A stretch of DNA of 64,000 nucleotides from Sinorhizobium mexicanum (GTDB lineage: Bacteria; Pseudomonadota; Alphaproteobacteria; Rhizobiales; Rhizobiaceae): contig NZ_CP041241.1 of NCBI RefSeq assembly GCF_013488225.1, positions 682,001 through 746,000 of the forward strand, written 5' to 3'. The translations under genes and the position numbers were made by a program. A model generated the notes under the pieces. The model searched no databases, was not told where the DNA came from, and saw nothing but the letters and a program-made list of their open reading frames with translations. Shown piece after piece: positions 19,339 to 28,503 of the stretch (positions are counted from its first letter, which is position 1; each line of letters opens with the position of its first letter).

Positions 19339-19758
19339 TCAGAGGCGGCCTGTTTCGTAATCCTGGCAGGACTCGCCAAATTGCGCCATTGCCTCCTCCA
19401 GGTAGTCCGCCAACAGCGGTATGCCGAGCAGATAGGCGGCAGTTCGGTTGTTGTGTGCGTCGGCAGCCTGGGCACGAATGTCGTCCCAGTCTTCGATCTT
19501 GCCGTCGCCGCGGCCGAGCCAGCTCAAAGCGACGAGATCGATCTGCTCGTCTTCGTTGAGCGCCCAGATCGCGCTCGCAAGTTCAGCCTCGACGGGATCG
19601 TCCGGTTGATCCTCGAGCACCGAGGCCATGTTGTCGTCGGATGCGTTGGATGCCGGGTCGGGATCCGTCACGGCATCCTTGACGTCGAATTCGCGGGCCT
19701 TGACTATGAAATAGCAGACTTTTTCGGGTGAAAGCGACAGGTCCCAAGCTTCGCTCAT
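19339..19758 (-). CDS. DUF3775 family protein
   Basis: A 139-residue acidic cytosolic protein of unknown function. Family features are the N-terminal LSPEKVCYFIVKAREFDVKD and the C-terminal LLGIPLLADYLEEAMAQFGESCQDYE. ATG 19758 (MSEAWDLS) is chosen because GGAGG lies 8 nt upstream; an in-frame TTG at 19773 is weaker. It lies downstream of the stress-protein gene on the same strand with 213 bp between them. Cotranscription is possible but not shown. Confidence 0.78.
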   Translation of the reverse strand: MSEAWDLSLSPEKVCYFIVKAREFDVKDAVTDPDPASNASDDNMASVLEDQPDDPVEAELASAIWALNEDEQIDLVALSWLGRGDGKIEDWDDIRAQAADAHNNRTAAYLLGIPLLADYLEEAMAQFGESCQDYETGRL

Positions 19759-19971
19759 TGGTGCAACCTCCAATTGGCGTCGTCAGTAGCGATCTCCCTC
19801 GGAAGGGTGGATACGATACCCCGTCCGAGAAGTATCATTCGGTCCCCCATATCGGCACCTTTACCAGATCCTTCCCGATCTTGGCGCATTGCCGTCTTCC
19901 ATTTACCGTTCGATCCCCTCGATCCACTCTGCGAACGGCGGGGTTGCTGTCGACCTCGACAGCGGGAGCGC

Positions 19972-20805
19972 TCAGCGGGCCATCAAGATCGGGATGGCAG
20001 TCTCGCCGAGCATTGTCCTTGTAACTCCACCGAAGATCAGCTCGCGCACTCGCGAATGCCCGTATGCGCCCATGACGATCATGTCGGCGGATATGTCGAC
20101 GGCATGCTGCTGCAGCACGCTCGCCACAGGACGACCCGCGCTCGGCAGCTGATCGACCGTCACGTTGATGCCGTGGCGAGCGAGATAGGCGGCGACATCG
20201 GCGCCAGGTTCCGCGCCGTTTTTCCCGCGAACCGCCTCCGGGTCGACCAAGGTTACGTGGACCGAGGTCGCCTTCGCCATGAGTTCAAGAGACTCGCGCG
20301 CCGCGCGGGCAGCTTCCGCGCGCGAGTCCCAGGCAAGCAGGACCGTCTTCGGCTGGAGACTCGGCGTGCTGTCGGTCGGGATAAGCAGGATCGGTCGCGT
20401 TGCCTGAAAGAGGCTGCCGTTGATCACCTGGCGCTTGAAGTCCGCCTGGTCAAGAACGCTTGGCCCGATCAAGACGAGATCGGCGTAGAGCGCGCGGTCG
20501 CCAATTTCGCGATCTGCCGCCCCGGCTTCGACGTAGATGCCTTCGATCTCGAAGGAGATTTCCGCGCGGGAAACCGTTTCGCGAGCATGATTCGCGGATG
20601 CTTCAAGCTTCGCGCGATCGCGATCACGTTGTTCCAGCCATATGGTGGAAACGGTCGCATACTCTCCGATCGGCGGTGGCGGAGCCATGGCGACGACGAG
20701 GACAGAAAGATGAGCACCCGCTTGGCGGCAGAGATCGGCTGCGGTTTGCAGATCGCTATCTGAACCGTCGACCCCGGTGACGGCGAGAATTGTCTTGAAG
20801 GGCAT
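19972..20805 (-). CDS. Tandem universal stress protein (UspA family)
   Basis: A 277-residue protein with two Usp domains (about 1-140 and 150-277). Only the second keeps a full nucleotide-binding signature, MGAYGHSRVRELIFGGVTRTML (G-2x-G-9x-G-S/T type); the first has a degenerate IGPSVLDQADFKRQVINGSLF. Such proteins support survival under energy or oxygen stress. A TTGA-N6-TCAA box centred 76 bp upstream suggests FixK/FNR control, and the kinase gene diverges from the same region. Confidence 0.88.
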   Translation of the reverse strand: MPFKTILAVTGVDGSDSDLQTAADLCRQAGAHLSVLVVAMAPPPPIGEYATVSTIWLEQRDRDRAKLEASANHARETVSRAEISFEIEGIYVEAGAADREIGDRALYADLVLIGPSVLDQADFKRQVINGSLFQATRPILLIPTDSTPSLQPKTVLLAWDSRAEAARAARESLELMAKATSVHVTLVDPEAVRGKNGAEPGADVAAYLARHGINVTVDQLPSAGRPVASVLQQHAVDISADMIVMGAYGHSRVRELIFGGVTRTMLGETAIPILMAR

Positions 20806-20874
20806 GAGCTTTCTCCCTCGAAGAGTTGGTTGCGCTTATCGCATGTCAGCTTAAGCGAGTGACCGCATCCTTCA

Positions 20875-20888
20875 TTGAGCTGCATCAA
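20875..20888. promoter_or_regulatory. FixK/FNR box facing the universal stress gene
   Basis: TTGAG-N4-ATCAA (TTGA-N6-TCAA) centred 76 bp upstream of the stress-protein start. One base departs from the symmetric optimum. It is one of two such boxes in this divergent promoter region. Confidence 0.7.
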
Positions 20889-20975
20889 ACCGCATGGCCG
20901 AGCGATCAGCCTGTAGCGTGGCTACTTGGTGAAACGCTTTAGCCGCTTGAGGGTTTCCTTCGGTGAATGCCTTGG

Positions 20976-20989
20976 TTGATCGGTATCAA
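20976..20989. promoter_or_regulatory. FixK/FNR box facing the APH-AAA kinase gene
   Basis: Exact TTGAT-N4-ATCAA centred 63 bp upstream of the GTG start at 21046. The next possible ATG at 20989 overlaps the box and so cannot be the real start. Confidence 0.78.
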
Positions 20990-21045
20990 TGAGAACGATC
21001 CCCAAACGGCGTTCCATGGCAAGTCGGAGAAAGCAGGAGGAACGC

Positions 21046-22605
21046 GTGATAGCGGAAGACCAGACTGCGGCGGTCGCGTTTCTCAGCGCTCCCGCCTCTT
21101 ATGGCACCACCGAGCTGATCGAGACGATGGAGACGCATATTTCCCGCATCTTCCTCGTCGGCCGGCGCGCCTTCAAAATGAAGCGCGCGGTCAAACTGCC
21201 CTACGTCGATTTCTCGACAGCGAGCCTCCGGCTCGATGCCTGCCAGAAGGAGGTGGAGCTCAATTCCGCGACCGCGCCAGGGCTGTATCTCGGCGTCCGG
21301 CGAATTACCCGCGAGAAGCATGGTACCTTGGCGTTCGGCGGCCGTGGAGAATTGGTGGACGCAGTGGTTGAAATGGCGCGCTTCGATCAGCAAGCACTCT
21401 TCGACCGAATGGCGATCGAGGGCACCCTGACCCCTGAGCTTATGACCGTGGCCGCGCAGATGATCGCACGCTTTCATCGCGCGGCGCCGGTCGTTCATGA
21501 CGGGGGAGGCGCTGACAATATCGCCGGAGTGCTCCGGATCAATGCCGCGGGATTTGCAACGAGCCGGGTCTTTCAGCCGGATGAGCTCGCCGCCTTCACT
21601 CTCGCATTCGAGGGAGGGCTTGCGCGTCATGCGGCGCTGCTCGATCGCCGCGAGGCGGCAGGAAAGGTCAGGCGCTGCCATGGCGACCTGCATCTGCGTA
21701 ACATCTGCCTGTTCGAGGGTGGGCCGCGGTTGTTCGATTGCATCGAGTTCAACGATCAGATCGCCACGGTCGACACACTTTATGACCTCGCCTTTCTGCT
21801 GATGGATCTCTGGCATCGCGGCTTCCAGGATCTCGCGAACCTGGTCATGAATCGTTACCTGGATGATTTGGATGACGAGGACGGTTTCGTGCTTCTGCCG
21901 TACCTGATGGCAATTCGCGCCGCCGTCAGGTCGCATGTCACCGCGACACAGGTGGAAGAAAGCGGGAAAGGCTCGGAGAAACTCGTTGCCGAAGCGAGGT
22001 CCTACTTCGACTTGGCGCGCTCGCTGATCGAACCGGTGCCGGCACGGCTGATCGCCATCGGTGGATTCAGCGGTTCGGGCAAGACGACGGTGGCAGAAAC
22101 ATTGGCTGCGCAGGTGGGCGCTCCGCCGGGAGCCAGGATTGTCGAGAGCGATCGCGTCAGAAAGGCCATGTTTGGCGTTGCCGCAGAAACCAGACTACCG
22201 CCCTCAGCCTACCGTCCCGAGGTATCGGAAAAGGTTTATCGCGAAATGGCAGAGAGGGCTCGCCTGATCCTGGCTACAGGAGGCACTGTGATTGTCGATG
22301 CGGTGTTCGACAATCCGCGAAATCGCAGCCTGATGGAAGAGCTTGCAGGTGAGCTCGGCCTCCCGTTCACGGCCGTATGGCTGAATGCCGAACCGACGCT
22401 TTTGCGTGACCGAGTTGCCTCTCGAAGCGGTGGGCCTTCGGACGCGGACCTCGACGTTCTATCCGGACAACTGGCTCGCGACGGCGGCGAGAGCGGCTGG
22501 AGTCGGATCGGTGCCGCTCGCAGCGCCGAGCAAATCGCCGCGGAGATCCTGCGCCTTCCGCAAGAACCGGTGCCGTTGCAACGTGCACCTGCGAAGGAGC
22601 CGTAG
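21046..22605 (+). CDS. Aminoglycoside-phosphotransferase-like / AAA zeta-type kinase fusion
   Basis: A 519-residue two-domain protein. The N-terminal part resembles aminoglycoside/choline kinases, with the catalytic loop HGDLHLRN (212-219) and the following FNDQIATVDTLYDLAFLLMDL. The C-terminal part is a P-loop kinase with GFSGSGKTT (340-348), then IVDAVFDNPRNRSLMEELA. Families of this layout are common next to FixK-controlled stress genes, but the substrate is not known to me. The GTG at 21046 is chosen because AGGAGG lies 5 nt upstream. An exact FixK-type box precedes it. Confidence 0.82.
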   Translation: MIAEDQTAAVAFLSAPASYGTTELIETMETHISRIFLVGRRAFKMKRAVKLPYVDFSTASLRLDACQKEVELNSATAPGLYLGVRRITREKHGTLAFGGRGELVDAVVEMARFDQQALFDRMAIEGTLTPELMTVAAQMIARFHRAAPVVHDGGGADNIAGVLRINAAGFATSRVFQPDELAAFTLAFEGGLARHAALLDRREAAGKVRRCHGDLHLRNICLFEGGPRLFDCIEFNDQIATVDTLYDLAFLLMDLWHRGFQDLANLVMNRYLDDLDDEDGFVLLPYLMAIRAAVRSHVTATQVEESGKGSEKLVAEARSYFDLARSLIEPVPARLIAIGGFSGSGKTTVAETLAAQVGAPPGARIVESDRVRKAMFGVAAETRLPPSAYRPEVSEKVYREMAERARLILATGGTVIVDAVFDNPRNRSLMEELAGELGLPFTAVWLNAEPTLLRDRVASRSGGPSDADLDVLSGQLARDGGESGWSRIGAARSAEQIAAEILRLPQEPVPLQRAPAKEP

Positions 22606-22665
22606 CGCTTCATTCTTGGAGCGAGGAAACGCTCTAACTCCTTGAAATTGTGCAGCTCCGGATGA
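22606..22665. repeat. Intergenic repeat fragment
   Basis: Between the kinase and copA stops (convergent genes) the segment contains GGAGCG-AGGAAA-CGCTCTAAC and TTGAAATTGTGCAG. The latter is the reverse complement of a variant of the ATGCAG-N-AATTCAAAG repeat seen at 25050, 28330 and 49256. It may also act as a weak terminator. Confidence 0.4.
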
Positions 22666-22686
22666 GGCTCCTTACATGCTCCCATC

Positions 22687-24897
22687 TCATATCTGGGCAC
22701 TCCTCAGCCTGAGAGCGTTGCCGATGACGCTGACGGAGGAGAGCGCCATGGCCGCGGCGGCGATGATTGGCGACAGGAGGAGCCCAAAGGCCGGATAAAG
22801 GACGCCGGCCGCAACCGGCACGCCGGCGGCGTTATAGACGAAGGCGAAGAACAGGTTTTGCCGGATGTTCTTCATCGTGGCGTGGCTGAGCTGCCGTGCC
22901 CGCGCGATGCCCTGAAGATCGCCCTTGAGCAACGTTACACCGGCGCTCTCGATCGCAACGTCCGTTCCGGTCCCCATGGCAATACCGACATCGGCCGCGG
23001 CTAGCGCAGGGGCATCGTTCACCCCGTCGCCGGCCATGGCAACGATCCGGCCCTCCCGGCGCAATCGGGCGACGATTTCGCTCTTATGCTCCGGCAGGAT
23101 TTCGGCCTCGACTTCCTTGATCCCGAGCCTCCTCGCGACCGCATGCGCCGTGGTCTTGTTGTCTCCGGTCAGCATGACCACCCGCACACCTTCCTTGACG
23201 AGTGCCTCGACGGCAGCGGGTGTCGTGGACTTGATCGGATCGGAGATGGCAAAAAGTCCGCCGACGCGGGCATCGACCGCGGCAAAGATCACCGTCGCCC
23301 CTTCGCCTCGCAACGCTTCCGCCTTTTCGCTGAGAGAGGAAACGTCTACTTTTTCCTCGGCCATAATGCGGTGGCTGCCGATGACGAGCTTGCGCCCGTC
23401 GACGGAGCCGGTCACGCCCTTGCCTACCGGACTGTCGAAATCCTCCGCTGTGCCGAGGCTGAGGCCGCGCTCATGAGCGGCTTCCACAATCGCCGCCGCG
23501 AGGGGATGCTCGCTTGCGCGTTCCAGGGTGGCGGCGAGGCGAAGCAGTTCGGTCTCGGAAAATCCGTCGGCGACCTCGATCGATGTCACCTTGGGTTTGC
23601 CCTCCGTCAGCGTCCCGGTTTTGTCGACCACCAGCGTGTCGACCTTTTCGAAGCGCTCCAATGCCTCGGCATTCTTGATCAGCACGCCGAGCCGCGCGCC
23701 GCGTCCGACGCCGACCATGATCGACATCGGCGTGGCGAGGCCGAGAGCGCAGGGGCAGGCGATGATGAGCACGGCGACCGCGGCGACGAGCCCGTGCGCA
23801 AAGCGGGGCTCGGGTCCGACCGCCATCCACGTCGCAAACGCAATCACGGCAATGGCAATCACGACGGGGACGAACCAGCCGGAGACCTGGTCGGCAAGGC
23901 GCTGGATCGGTGCGCGCGAGCGCTGGGCATCCGCAACCATGTGCACGATCTGCGACAGCATGGTATCGCGCCCGACCTTCCCCGCTTCCATGACGAACCC
24001 GCCTGTGCGGTTCATCGTGCCGCCAATGAGCCTGGCGCCGACCTCCTTGGTAACGGGCATCGATTCTCCGGTAATCATAGATTCATCGACCGAACTGCGG
24101 CCCTCGACGAGAACGCCGTCGACCGGGACTTTCTCGCCGGGACGAACCCGCAGCCGATCTCCGACGACAACGGCTTCGAGCGGCACGTCCTCGTCTACGC
24201 CGTCATCGCGGATGCGACGGGCTGTTTTCGGGGCGAGATCCAGCAGAGCGCGGATCGCGCCTCCCGTCTGTTCGCGCGCCTGCAACTCCAGCACCTGCCC
24301 GAGCAGGACAAGCACCGTAATGACGGCGGCGGCCTCGAAATAGACCGCGATCGAGCCATCCACGGCGCTGAAGGTTGCCGGGAAGAGGCCGGGCGCAGCG
24401 GTGGCAACCACGCTATAGACCCACGCAACGCCGGTTCCCATCGCGATCAGCGAGAACATGTTGAGGTGTCGGTTGACGATGGATCGCCACGCCCGCTCGA
24501 AGAACGGCGCGCCTGCCCACAGCACCACCGGTGTTGCAAAGAGGAGTTGGAGCCAGTTCGATGTCTGCGCCCCAAGCAGCATGTGCAGATCGATGACATG
24601 GCCACCCATCTCGAGAGCAAGCACGGGTATCGTCAACACCAGGCCGACCCAGAACCGGCGCCTCATGTCGATGAGTTCGGCGCTCGGTCCGGTTTCCGCG
24701 GTTGTCACCTCCGGTTCGAGCGCCATGCCGCAGATCGGGCAATTGCCCGGGCCGATCTGGCGCACCTGCGGGTGCATGGGGCAGGTGTAGACGACGTCCT
24801 CCGCCTGTTCCGTCTGAGGAGCTGCCCCGTCACTCGGCTTCGTCGCGCTCTGCTGCACGGGATGGTGGTGATGCTTGTGATGCTCATGATCGTCCAT
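22687..24897 (-). CDS. copA: Cu+-exporting P1B-type ATPase
   Basis: Pumps Cu+ out of the cytosol. The 736-residue protein begins with a His-rich tail ([10 protein letters not shown]) and a short metal-binding [22 protein letters not shown] domain (37-58) in place of CxxC HMA domains. The P-type core is complete: TGES (277-279 region), CPC (381-383), DKTGT (425-429), SEHP (462-465), TGDN (577-580) and GDGVND (623-628). YN in TM7 and a [11 protein letters not shown] stretch in TM8 indicate copper selectivity. It sits next to a multicopper oxidase, so the pair handles copper in both compartments. Confidence 0.93.
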   Translation of the reverse strand: MDDHEHHKHHHHPVQQSATKPSDGAAPQTEQAEDVVYTCPMHPQVRQIGPGNCPICGMALEPEVTTAETGPSAELIDMRRRFWVGLVLTIPVLALEMGGHVIDLHMLLGAQTSNWLQLLFATPVVLWAGAPFFERAWRSIVNRHLNMFSLIAMGTGVAWVYSVVATAAPGLFPATFSAVDGSIAVYFEAAAVITVLVLLGQVLELQAREQTGGAIRALLDLAPKTARRIRDDGVDEDVPLEAVVVGDRLRVRPGEKVPVDGVLVEGRSSVDESMITGESMPVTKEVGARLIGGTMNRTGGFVMEAGKVGRDTMLSQIVHMVADAQRSRAPIQRLADQVSGWFVPVVIAIAVIAFATWMAVGPEPRFAHGLVAAVAVLIIACPCALGLATPMSIMVGVGRGARLGVLIKNAEALERFEKVDTLVVDKTGTLTEGKPKVTSIEVADGFSETELLRLAATLERASEHPLAAAIVEAAHERGLSLGTAEDFDSPVGKGVTGSVDGRKLVIGSHRIMAEEKVDVSSLSEKAEALRGEGATVIFAAVDARVGGLFAISDPIKSTTPAAVEALVKEGVRVVMLTGDNKTTAHAVARRLGIKEVEAEILPEHKSEIVARLRREGRIVAMAGDGVNDAPALAAADVGIAMGTGTDVAIESAGVTLLKGDLQGIARARQLSHATMKNIRQNLFFAFVYNAAGVPVAAGVLYPAFGLLLSPIIAAAAMALSSVSVIGNALRLRSAQI

Positions 24898-25049
24898 TGG
24901 ACACGACTCCGTTGGTAGACGCCCGTTGGTTGCCCGCGAGCTTGGCGCGGCTCCCAACGTGTTCGGCGATGCCGTTGCGGGCGAACGCCGAAGCGGAATA
25001 CTGACCCCGCTGCACTGTTCCCTAATTCGAAGCGATCAAGGGGGAAGTT

Positions 25050-25100
25050 ATGCAGCAATTCAAGGCGTTAGAGCACCGCGCGCTGGGACGCGCGGTGCTC
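25050..25100. repeat. ATGCAGCAATTCAA repeat with long hairpin
   Basis: ATGCAGCAATTCAA (25050-25063) is followed by a perfect 12-bp GC-rich inverted repeat (25071-25082 with 25089-25100, loop CTGGGA), just beyond the multicopper oxidase stop. It belongs to a repeat family with copies near 12984, 28330 and 49256. It could terminate the oxidase transcript, although no T-run follows. Confidence 0.55.
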
Positions 25101-25106
25101 TGGTGC

Positions 25107-26576
25107 TCAGTTCCGATAACTAACGAAGGACATCATCCCCGATGCCATGTGATAGAGGTGATGGCAGTGGAGAGGCCAGCGCCCGGGATTGTTCGCGTCG
25201 AAGGCAATCGCCACGCTCGTCATCGGCGGCACGACGACGGTATCCCGCACGGCCCCGCCCCGAAGGGGCAGACCGTCGATTCCGATCACTTGAAAATGAT
25301 GCCCGTGAAGATGCATAGGGTGCGCCATCATCGACATGTTCTGCATGACGACCTCGATCCTGTCGCCCTGCTTCGCGCTCAAGGCATCACCGCCAATCTG
25401 CCAGTCGTAGCCTGCCATGTCGCCGGTCAGCGTCAGCGCGAAACGCTGATCTGCCGGGCGTCTCGGCAGCGTCGCGACTGCCGTCAGACTCCGCTCGAGC
25501 TCGAGGCCAACCACCGGGCCTGCGCCTTCGCCCTGGGACGCGAGCCTGCTTACCGTCGCGCCGGGCGGGGCGAGGATCACGCCGGTGCGCTCATTGGATC
25601 CTTCGCGCAAGGCGAGAACAGGGTGCGCCTCCGCAGTCTTCGGGAGTTGCAGACGGATATCGAGGCGCTGGCCCATGGAGATGGGGAAGCGGTTTCCCGC
25701 AATCGGCTGGATCGCCTGTCCATCCACCGCGATCAGTTGTCCGACGATCGGTCCGGTATCGATCGTGAAGGCCGTCGCCGTCGCGCCGTTTATGATGCGC
25801 AGCCGGACCCGGCCGCCGCTTTCGACCGCAACGACTTCGGGATCATCAAGCGTTCGATCATTGGCAAGATAGGCGTCATACTCGATGTCGTTGAGGTCCA
25901 TGGCAGCCATTCCCGACATTGCGGCGCCGGACATGTGCCCGGCATGCATCCCGTCCGCCATGCCCTGCATCATCGAACCGTGATCGATTGGCATCCCGCC
26001 CTTTGCAGCGGCACCCTTGAGATTGGCGAGCAGTTCCTCGGCGGGCGTGAAGGAGAAGTCGTGAAGCAGGATGACGACCTCCTGCTCATCGCGCTTCAAT
26101 TCCTCTGCCGTCCTGATGATCAACGGGGCGGCCAGCAGATTCTGCTCCTGCAGCGTATGCGCATGCATCCAGTGCGTGCCTCCTTGCCCTGCCGGGAAAG
26201 TGTAGCGCCGCGTCTCACCCGGCGTCAGCAGTGCGGCCGGATTATCCGGCACGCCATCCAGCTCCCAGGGTGGCGTCAGGCCGTGCCAGTGCATGAGCGT
26301 CGGCTCGCCGCCTTCGTTGCCAAGGGCGACGTCGAACTGGCCATTGGCGTCGAGCGTGAGGCCATGCCTTCCGTTCGGCTGGACGAGGCCGAAGACGTTC
26401 GCGGCTTTCCCTTTCACTTCGATCACGCGTGTGGAGATTGTAAGCGGAAGGGCATCCGCGTGCGATGACGGGTCCGTTGCCCGTTGCGGCCATGCTGGCG
26501 CCGGGAGCCATACCGGCGCCGAACCGATAAGTGTGGCGCCCGAAAGCAACCGGCCTAAGAATTGACGACGTTTCAT
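25107..26576 (-). CDS. Tat-exported multicopper oxidase (CopA/CueO-like)
   Basis: A 489-residue periplasmic laccase-type enzyme, probably oxidising Cu+ to protect the envelope. The N-terminus MKRRQFLGRLLSG is a twin-arginine signal. Copper motifs are HWHG (96-99), HWMHAH (135-140), HPMHLHGHHFQV, and HCHHLYHMASGM (470-481) with the type-1 Cys471, His476 and Met481. A Met/His-rich insert (about 193-227, GSMMQGMADGMHAGHMSGAAMSGM) resembles those of CopA and CueO. ATG 26576 is chosen for the Tat motif. It lies downstream of DUF2946 and a FixK-type box. Confidence 0.92.
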   Translation of the reverse strand: MKRRQFLGRLLSGATLIGSAPVWLPAPAWPQRATDPSSHADALPLTISTRVIEVKGKAANVFGLVQPNGRHGLTLDANGQFDVALGNEGGEPTLMHWHGLTPPWELDGVPDNPAALLTPGETRRYTFPAGQGGTHWMHAHTLQEQNLLAAPLIIRTAEELKRDEQEVVILLHDFSFTPAEELLANLKGAAAKGGMPIDHGSMMQGMADGMHAGHMSGAAMSGMAAMDLNDIEYDAYLANDRTLDDPEVVAVESGGRVRLRIINGATATAFTIDTGPIVGQLIAVDGQAIQPIAGNRFPISMGQRLDIRLQLPKTAEAHPVLALREGSNERTGVILAPPGATVSRLASQGEGAGPVVGLELERSLTAVATLPRRPADQRFALTLTGDMAGYDWQIGGDALSAKQGDRIEVVMQNMSMMAHPMHLHGHHFQVIGIDGLPLRGGAVRDTVVVPPMTSVAIAFDANNPGRWPLHCHHLYHMASGMMSFVSYRN

Positions 26577-26682
26577 ATCTCGTTTGAACCTCTTTCCCGC
26601 GTCGGCAACGCCGACGAAACGGTCGCCATGCGCGAACCGCAGGCAACCGACGATCATTCCGCTGGGCGAGCGGAGCACATGT

Positions 26683-27033
26683 TCAGGCCTGGGTTCGGGG
26701 AGGGCCGAGAGCGGGAGGCGAGATTACGCCTGTGATAGAGCTTTGAGGATCAAGATATCGCTGACCATTGGAATCCAGCGACAGGACGATGGAATTGGCG
26801 GCCGGAAGCACGATACTGCACCAGGTGCACGCGCTCTGGCAGCAAGCCTTGTGGTCGTTGGGGCGATGGTCGCCCGAGTGGGTAATGTCCCCTGACGTCT
26901 CGGTGTGTTCGAGCGGCGCAACGTGGTCATCGCATGTCGAGGCAGTTGCGCCAGCCATGGGCGCGGCAAGGAACATGATCGCGACCAGCATGGCCAGCAA
27001 TCCTCTCGCGCATCTCCAGGTCGTTTGGCGCAT
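26683..27033 (-). CDS. Small exported Cys/His-rich protein (DUF2946-like)
   Basis: A 116-residue protein with a hydrophobic leader (ARGLLAMLVAIMFLAAPMAGA) and then a His/Cys-rich region, CDDHVAPLEHTETSGDITHSGDHRPNDHKACCQSACTWC. That is a plausible periplasmic metal-binding segment. ATG 27033 is preferred over the in-frame ATG at 27072, because the FixK-type box would put the transcription start at about 27068. It precedes the multicopper oxidase by 106 bp on the same strand, which suggests a copper-handling role. The family name is tentative. Confidence 0.65.
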   Translation of the reverse strand: MRQTTWRCARGLLAMLVAIMFLAAPMAGATASTCDDHVAPLEHTETSGDITHSGDHRPNDHKACCQSACTWCSIVLPAANSIVLSLDSNGQRYLDPQSSITGVISPPALGPPRTQA

Positions 27034-27101
27034 CGCGATCACGATTCCACTCGAACGTTTATCTGTATTCAAACACAGTGCCGTGCGGTTGCAAGTGCCG
27101 T

Positions 27102-27115
27102 GTTGACTTTGATCA
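27102..27115. promoter_or_regulatory. FixK/FNR box upstream of the DUF2946-oxidase pair
   Basis: TTGAC-N4-ATCAA (TTGA-N6-TCAA) centred 75 bp upstream of ATG 27033. It also lies downstream of the LacI gene stop on the same strand, so it belongs to the copper genes. Confidence 0.7.
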
Positions 27116-27196
27116 AATAGGATGTCGCCCGGCGCAGGAAAGAGCAGCGATCGGCCGAAGTCGCTCGAATGGTTTTTTGGCGCCGTTCACCCGCCG

Positions 27197-28210
27197 TCAA
27201 CTGCTCTCGCGAACGACGAGTTCGAAACCCAGGTCGATCGTCCTGTCGCGGACCTCGGCGCCCGCAAGCAGCGCCAGCATCAAATGCGCTGCATGTTTGC
27301 CGACATCCTCCCGAGGGGTGCGGATCGAGGTCAGTCGCGGAACGATGTGGGCGGACATCGGCAGGTCGTTGAAGCCGACGAAGGCGATGCGGCCTGGGAT
27401 CGATATGCCCTGCCGTTGGGCCTCGAAAATCGCGCCGTGCGCCAGGTCGTCGTTGCAAAAGAAAATGCCGTCAACCTCCGGATGCTGGCGCAGCAGCCTG
27501 TCGAAGAGTTCACCGCCGAGCCCGACGGACGAGGGATCAGGCACCGCCAGCTCCAGTGCATCCACGCCCGCTTCGGCGAGTGCGCGCTTGAACCCTTCGC
27601 CGCGTCGCATGACGCGGGCGTCGAGCTGGGCCGCGACATAGGCGAGCCGGCGCTTTCCCCTCGCCAGAAGGTGCCGCGCTATCACGGCTCCGGCGTCTTC
27701 CTGCGAGAAACCAACCGAAAAGATGTCCTCGGATTTCTGGAGTTCCATCATGTGGACGCAGGGAACCTTGTTCGCTTCGAGCAGGCGCAGGGATGCCTCC
27801 GTGCGATCGAAGCCGGTGAGCAGGATGCCGCAGGGCTGGATGGCGAGATAGTTGCGGATGAGCTCCTCTTCCTCTTCCCGGGAGTAGTGGAAGTTTCCGA
27901 TCAAGACGTCATAGCCGCGCGGGCGAAGGACGTTATGAATGGCATCGAGCGTCTCGATGAACAGTTGGTTCGAGAGCGCGGGAACAAGAACGACGACCGA
28001 TTGGCTTCGCGCCGAGGCCAGCGTACGTGCGGCCGGGTTCGGTACATACCCTAGCGCCTTCGAGGCTTCGCGGACCTTCGACGCCAGCACCGGATCGACC
28101 GTCGGGACGTCGCGCAAGGCGCGTGATGCGGTGATCTGCGAGACGCCGGCAAGCTGTGCAACCTCGGCGAGGGTAGGGCGGCCGGTGGCGCGGGAGACTT
28201 CTTTACGCAT
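27197..28210 (-). CDS. gntR: LacI-family repressor, probable gluconate regulator
   Basis: A 337-residue repressor with an N-terminal HTH, PTLAEVAQLAGVSQITASRALRD (about 12-34), a hinge helix NPAARTLASARS and a periplasmic-binding-like sensor domain. It diverges from a gluconokinase gene, and two near-palindromic AGCGCT operators lie between them. GntR of the LacI family regulating gluconate uptake and phosphorylation is therefore the natural reading. The ligand is inferred from context only. Confidence 0.85.
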   Translation of the reverse strand: MRKEVSRATGRPTLAEVAQLAGVSQITASRALRDVPTVDPVLASKVREASKALGYVPNPAARTLASARSQSVVVLVPALSNQLFIETLDAIHNVLRPRGYDVLIGNFHYSREEEEELIRNYLAIQPCGILLTGFDRTEASLRLLEANKVPCVHMMELQKSEDIFSVGFSQEDAGAVIARHLLARGKRRLAYVAAQLDARVMRRGEGFKRALAEAGVDALELAVPDPSSVGLGGELFDRLLRQHPEVDGIFFCNDDLAHGAIFEAQRQGISIPGRIAFVGFNDLPMSAHIVPRLTSIRTPREDVGKHAAHLMLALLAGAEVRDRTIDLGFELVVRESS

Positions 28211-28246
28211 GGTGCTTTGATACTTGCCAATACGGATTCGCTTCGG

Positions 28247-28264
28247 TAAGACAGCGCTACCTTA
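28247..28264. promoter_or_regulatory. LacI-type operator 1
   Basis: TAAGACAGCGCTACCTTA is a near-perfect 18-bp dyad centred on AGCGCT, 37 bp upstream of the repressor start. It shares its core with the sites at 28474 and 29055. Autoregulation is likely. Confidence 0.7.
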
Positions 28265-28329
28265 CGAGGAATGCGATCTCGCCGCCACTGTATGGATCCT
28301 TAAATCCTGGTCGATTTAGATGATAAGAC

Positions 28330-28465
28330 ATGCAGTAAATTCAAAGCGCTACTGCGTCCTGTAGGCGTCTGATAAGACGCAGCGGCGCTGTAGGAGGGTT
28401 GTCGGCGATTTCGGGACGTTCATTTCCAGTCACCTCCGTGCCAATCGGCATGGAGGTGTTTTTTT
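28330..28465 (+). ncRNA. Candidate small RNA or leader ending at an intrinsic terminator
   Basis: This 290-bp gap has no open frame of note but contains ordered structure. There is an ATGCAGTAAATTCAAAG repeat (28330-28346), a stem CTGCGTC/GACGCAG (28352-28358 with 28376-28382), and a strong rho-independent terminator at 28431-28465. The terminator lies before gntK, so it ends a plus-strand transcript begun inside the gap. That transcript would be an sRNA or an attenuated gntK leader. The 5' end is not determined. Confidence 0.4.
28431..28465 (+). terminator. Strong intrinsic terminator upstream of gntK
   Basis: A 12-bp stem (28431-28442 with 28447-28458, one G-U pair), loop AATC, and then seven T residues (28459-28465). 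It is the best terminator in the window and lies 38 bp before the gluconokinase start. Confidence 0.8.
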
Positions 28466-28473
28466 ACACTTGA

Positions 28474-28491
28474 TGAGACAGCGCTATCTTG
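28474..28491. promoter_or_regulatory. LacI-type operator 2
   Basis: TGAGACAGCGCTATCTTG carries the same AGCGCT-centred dyad as the site at 28247. It abuts the gntK ribosome site, so bound repressor would block initiation or elongation of gntK mRNA. Confidence 0.7.
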
Positions 28492-28503
28492 AGGAGGGCA
28501 AAT

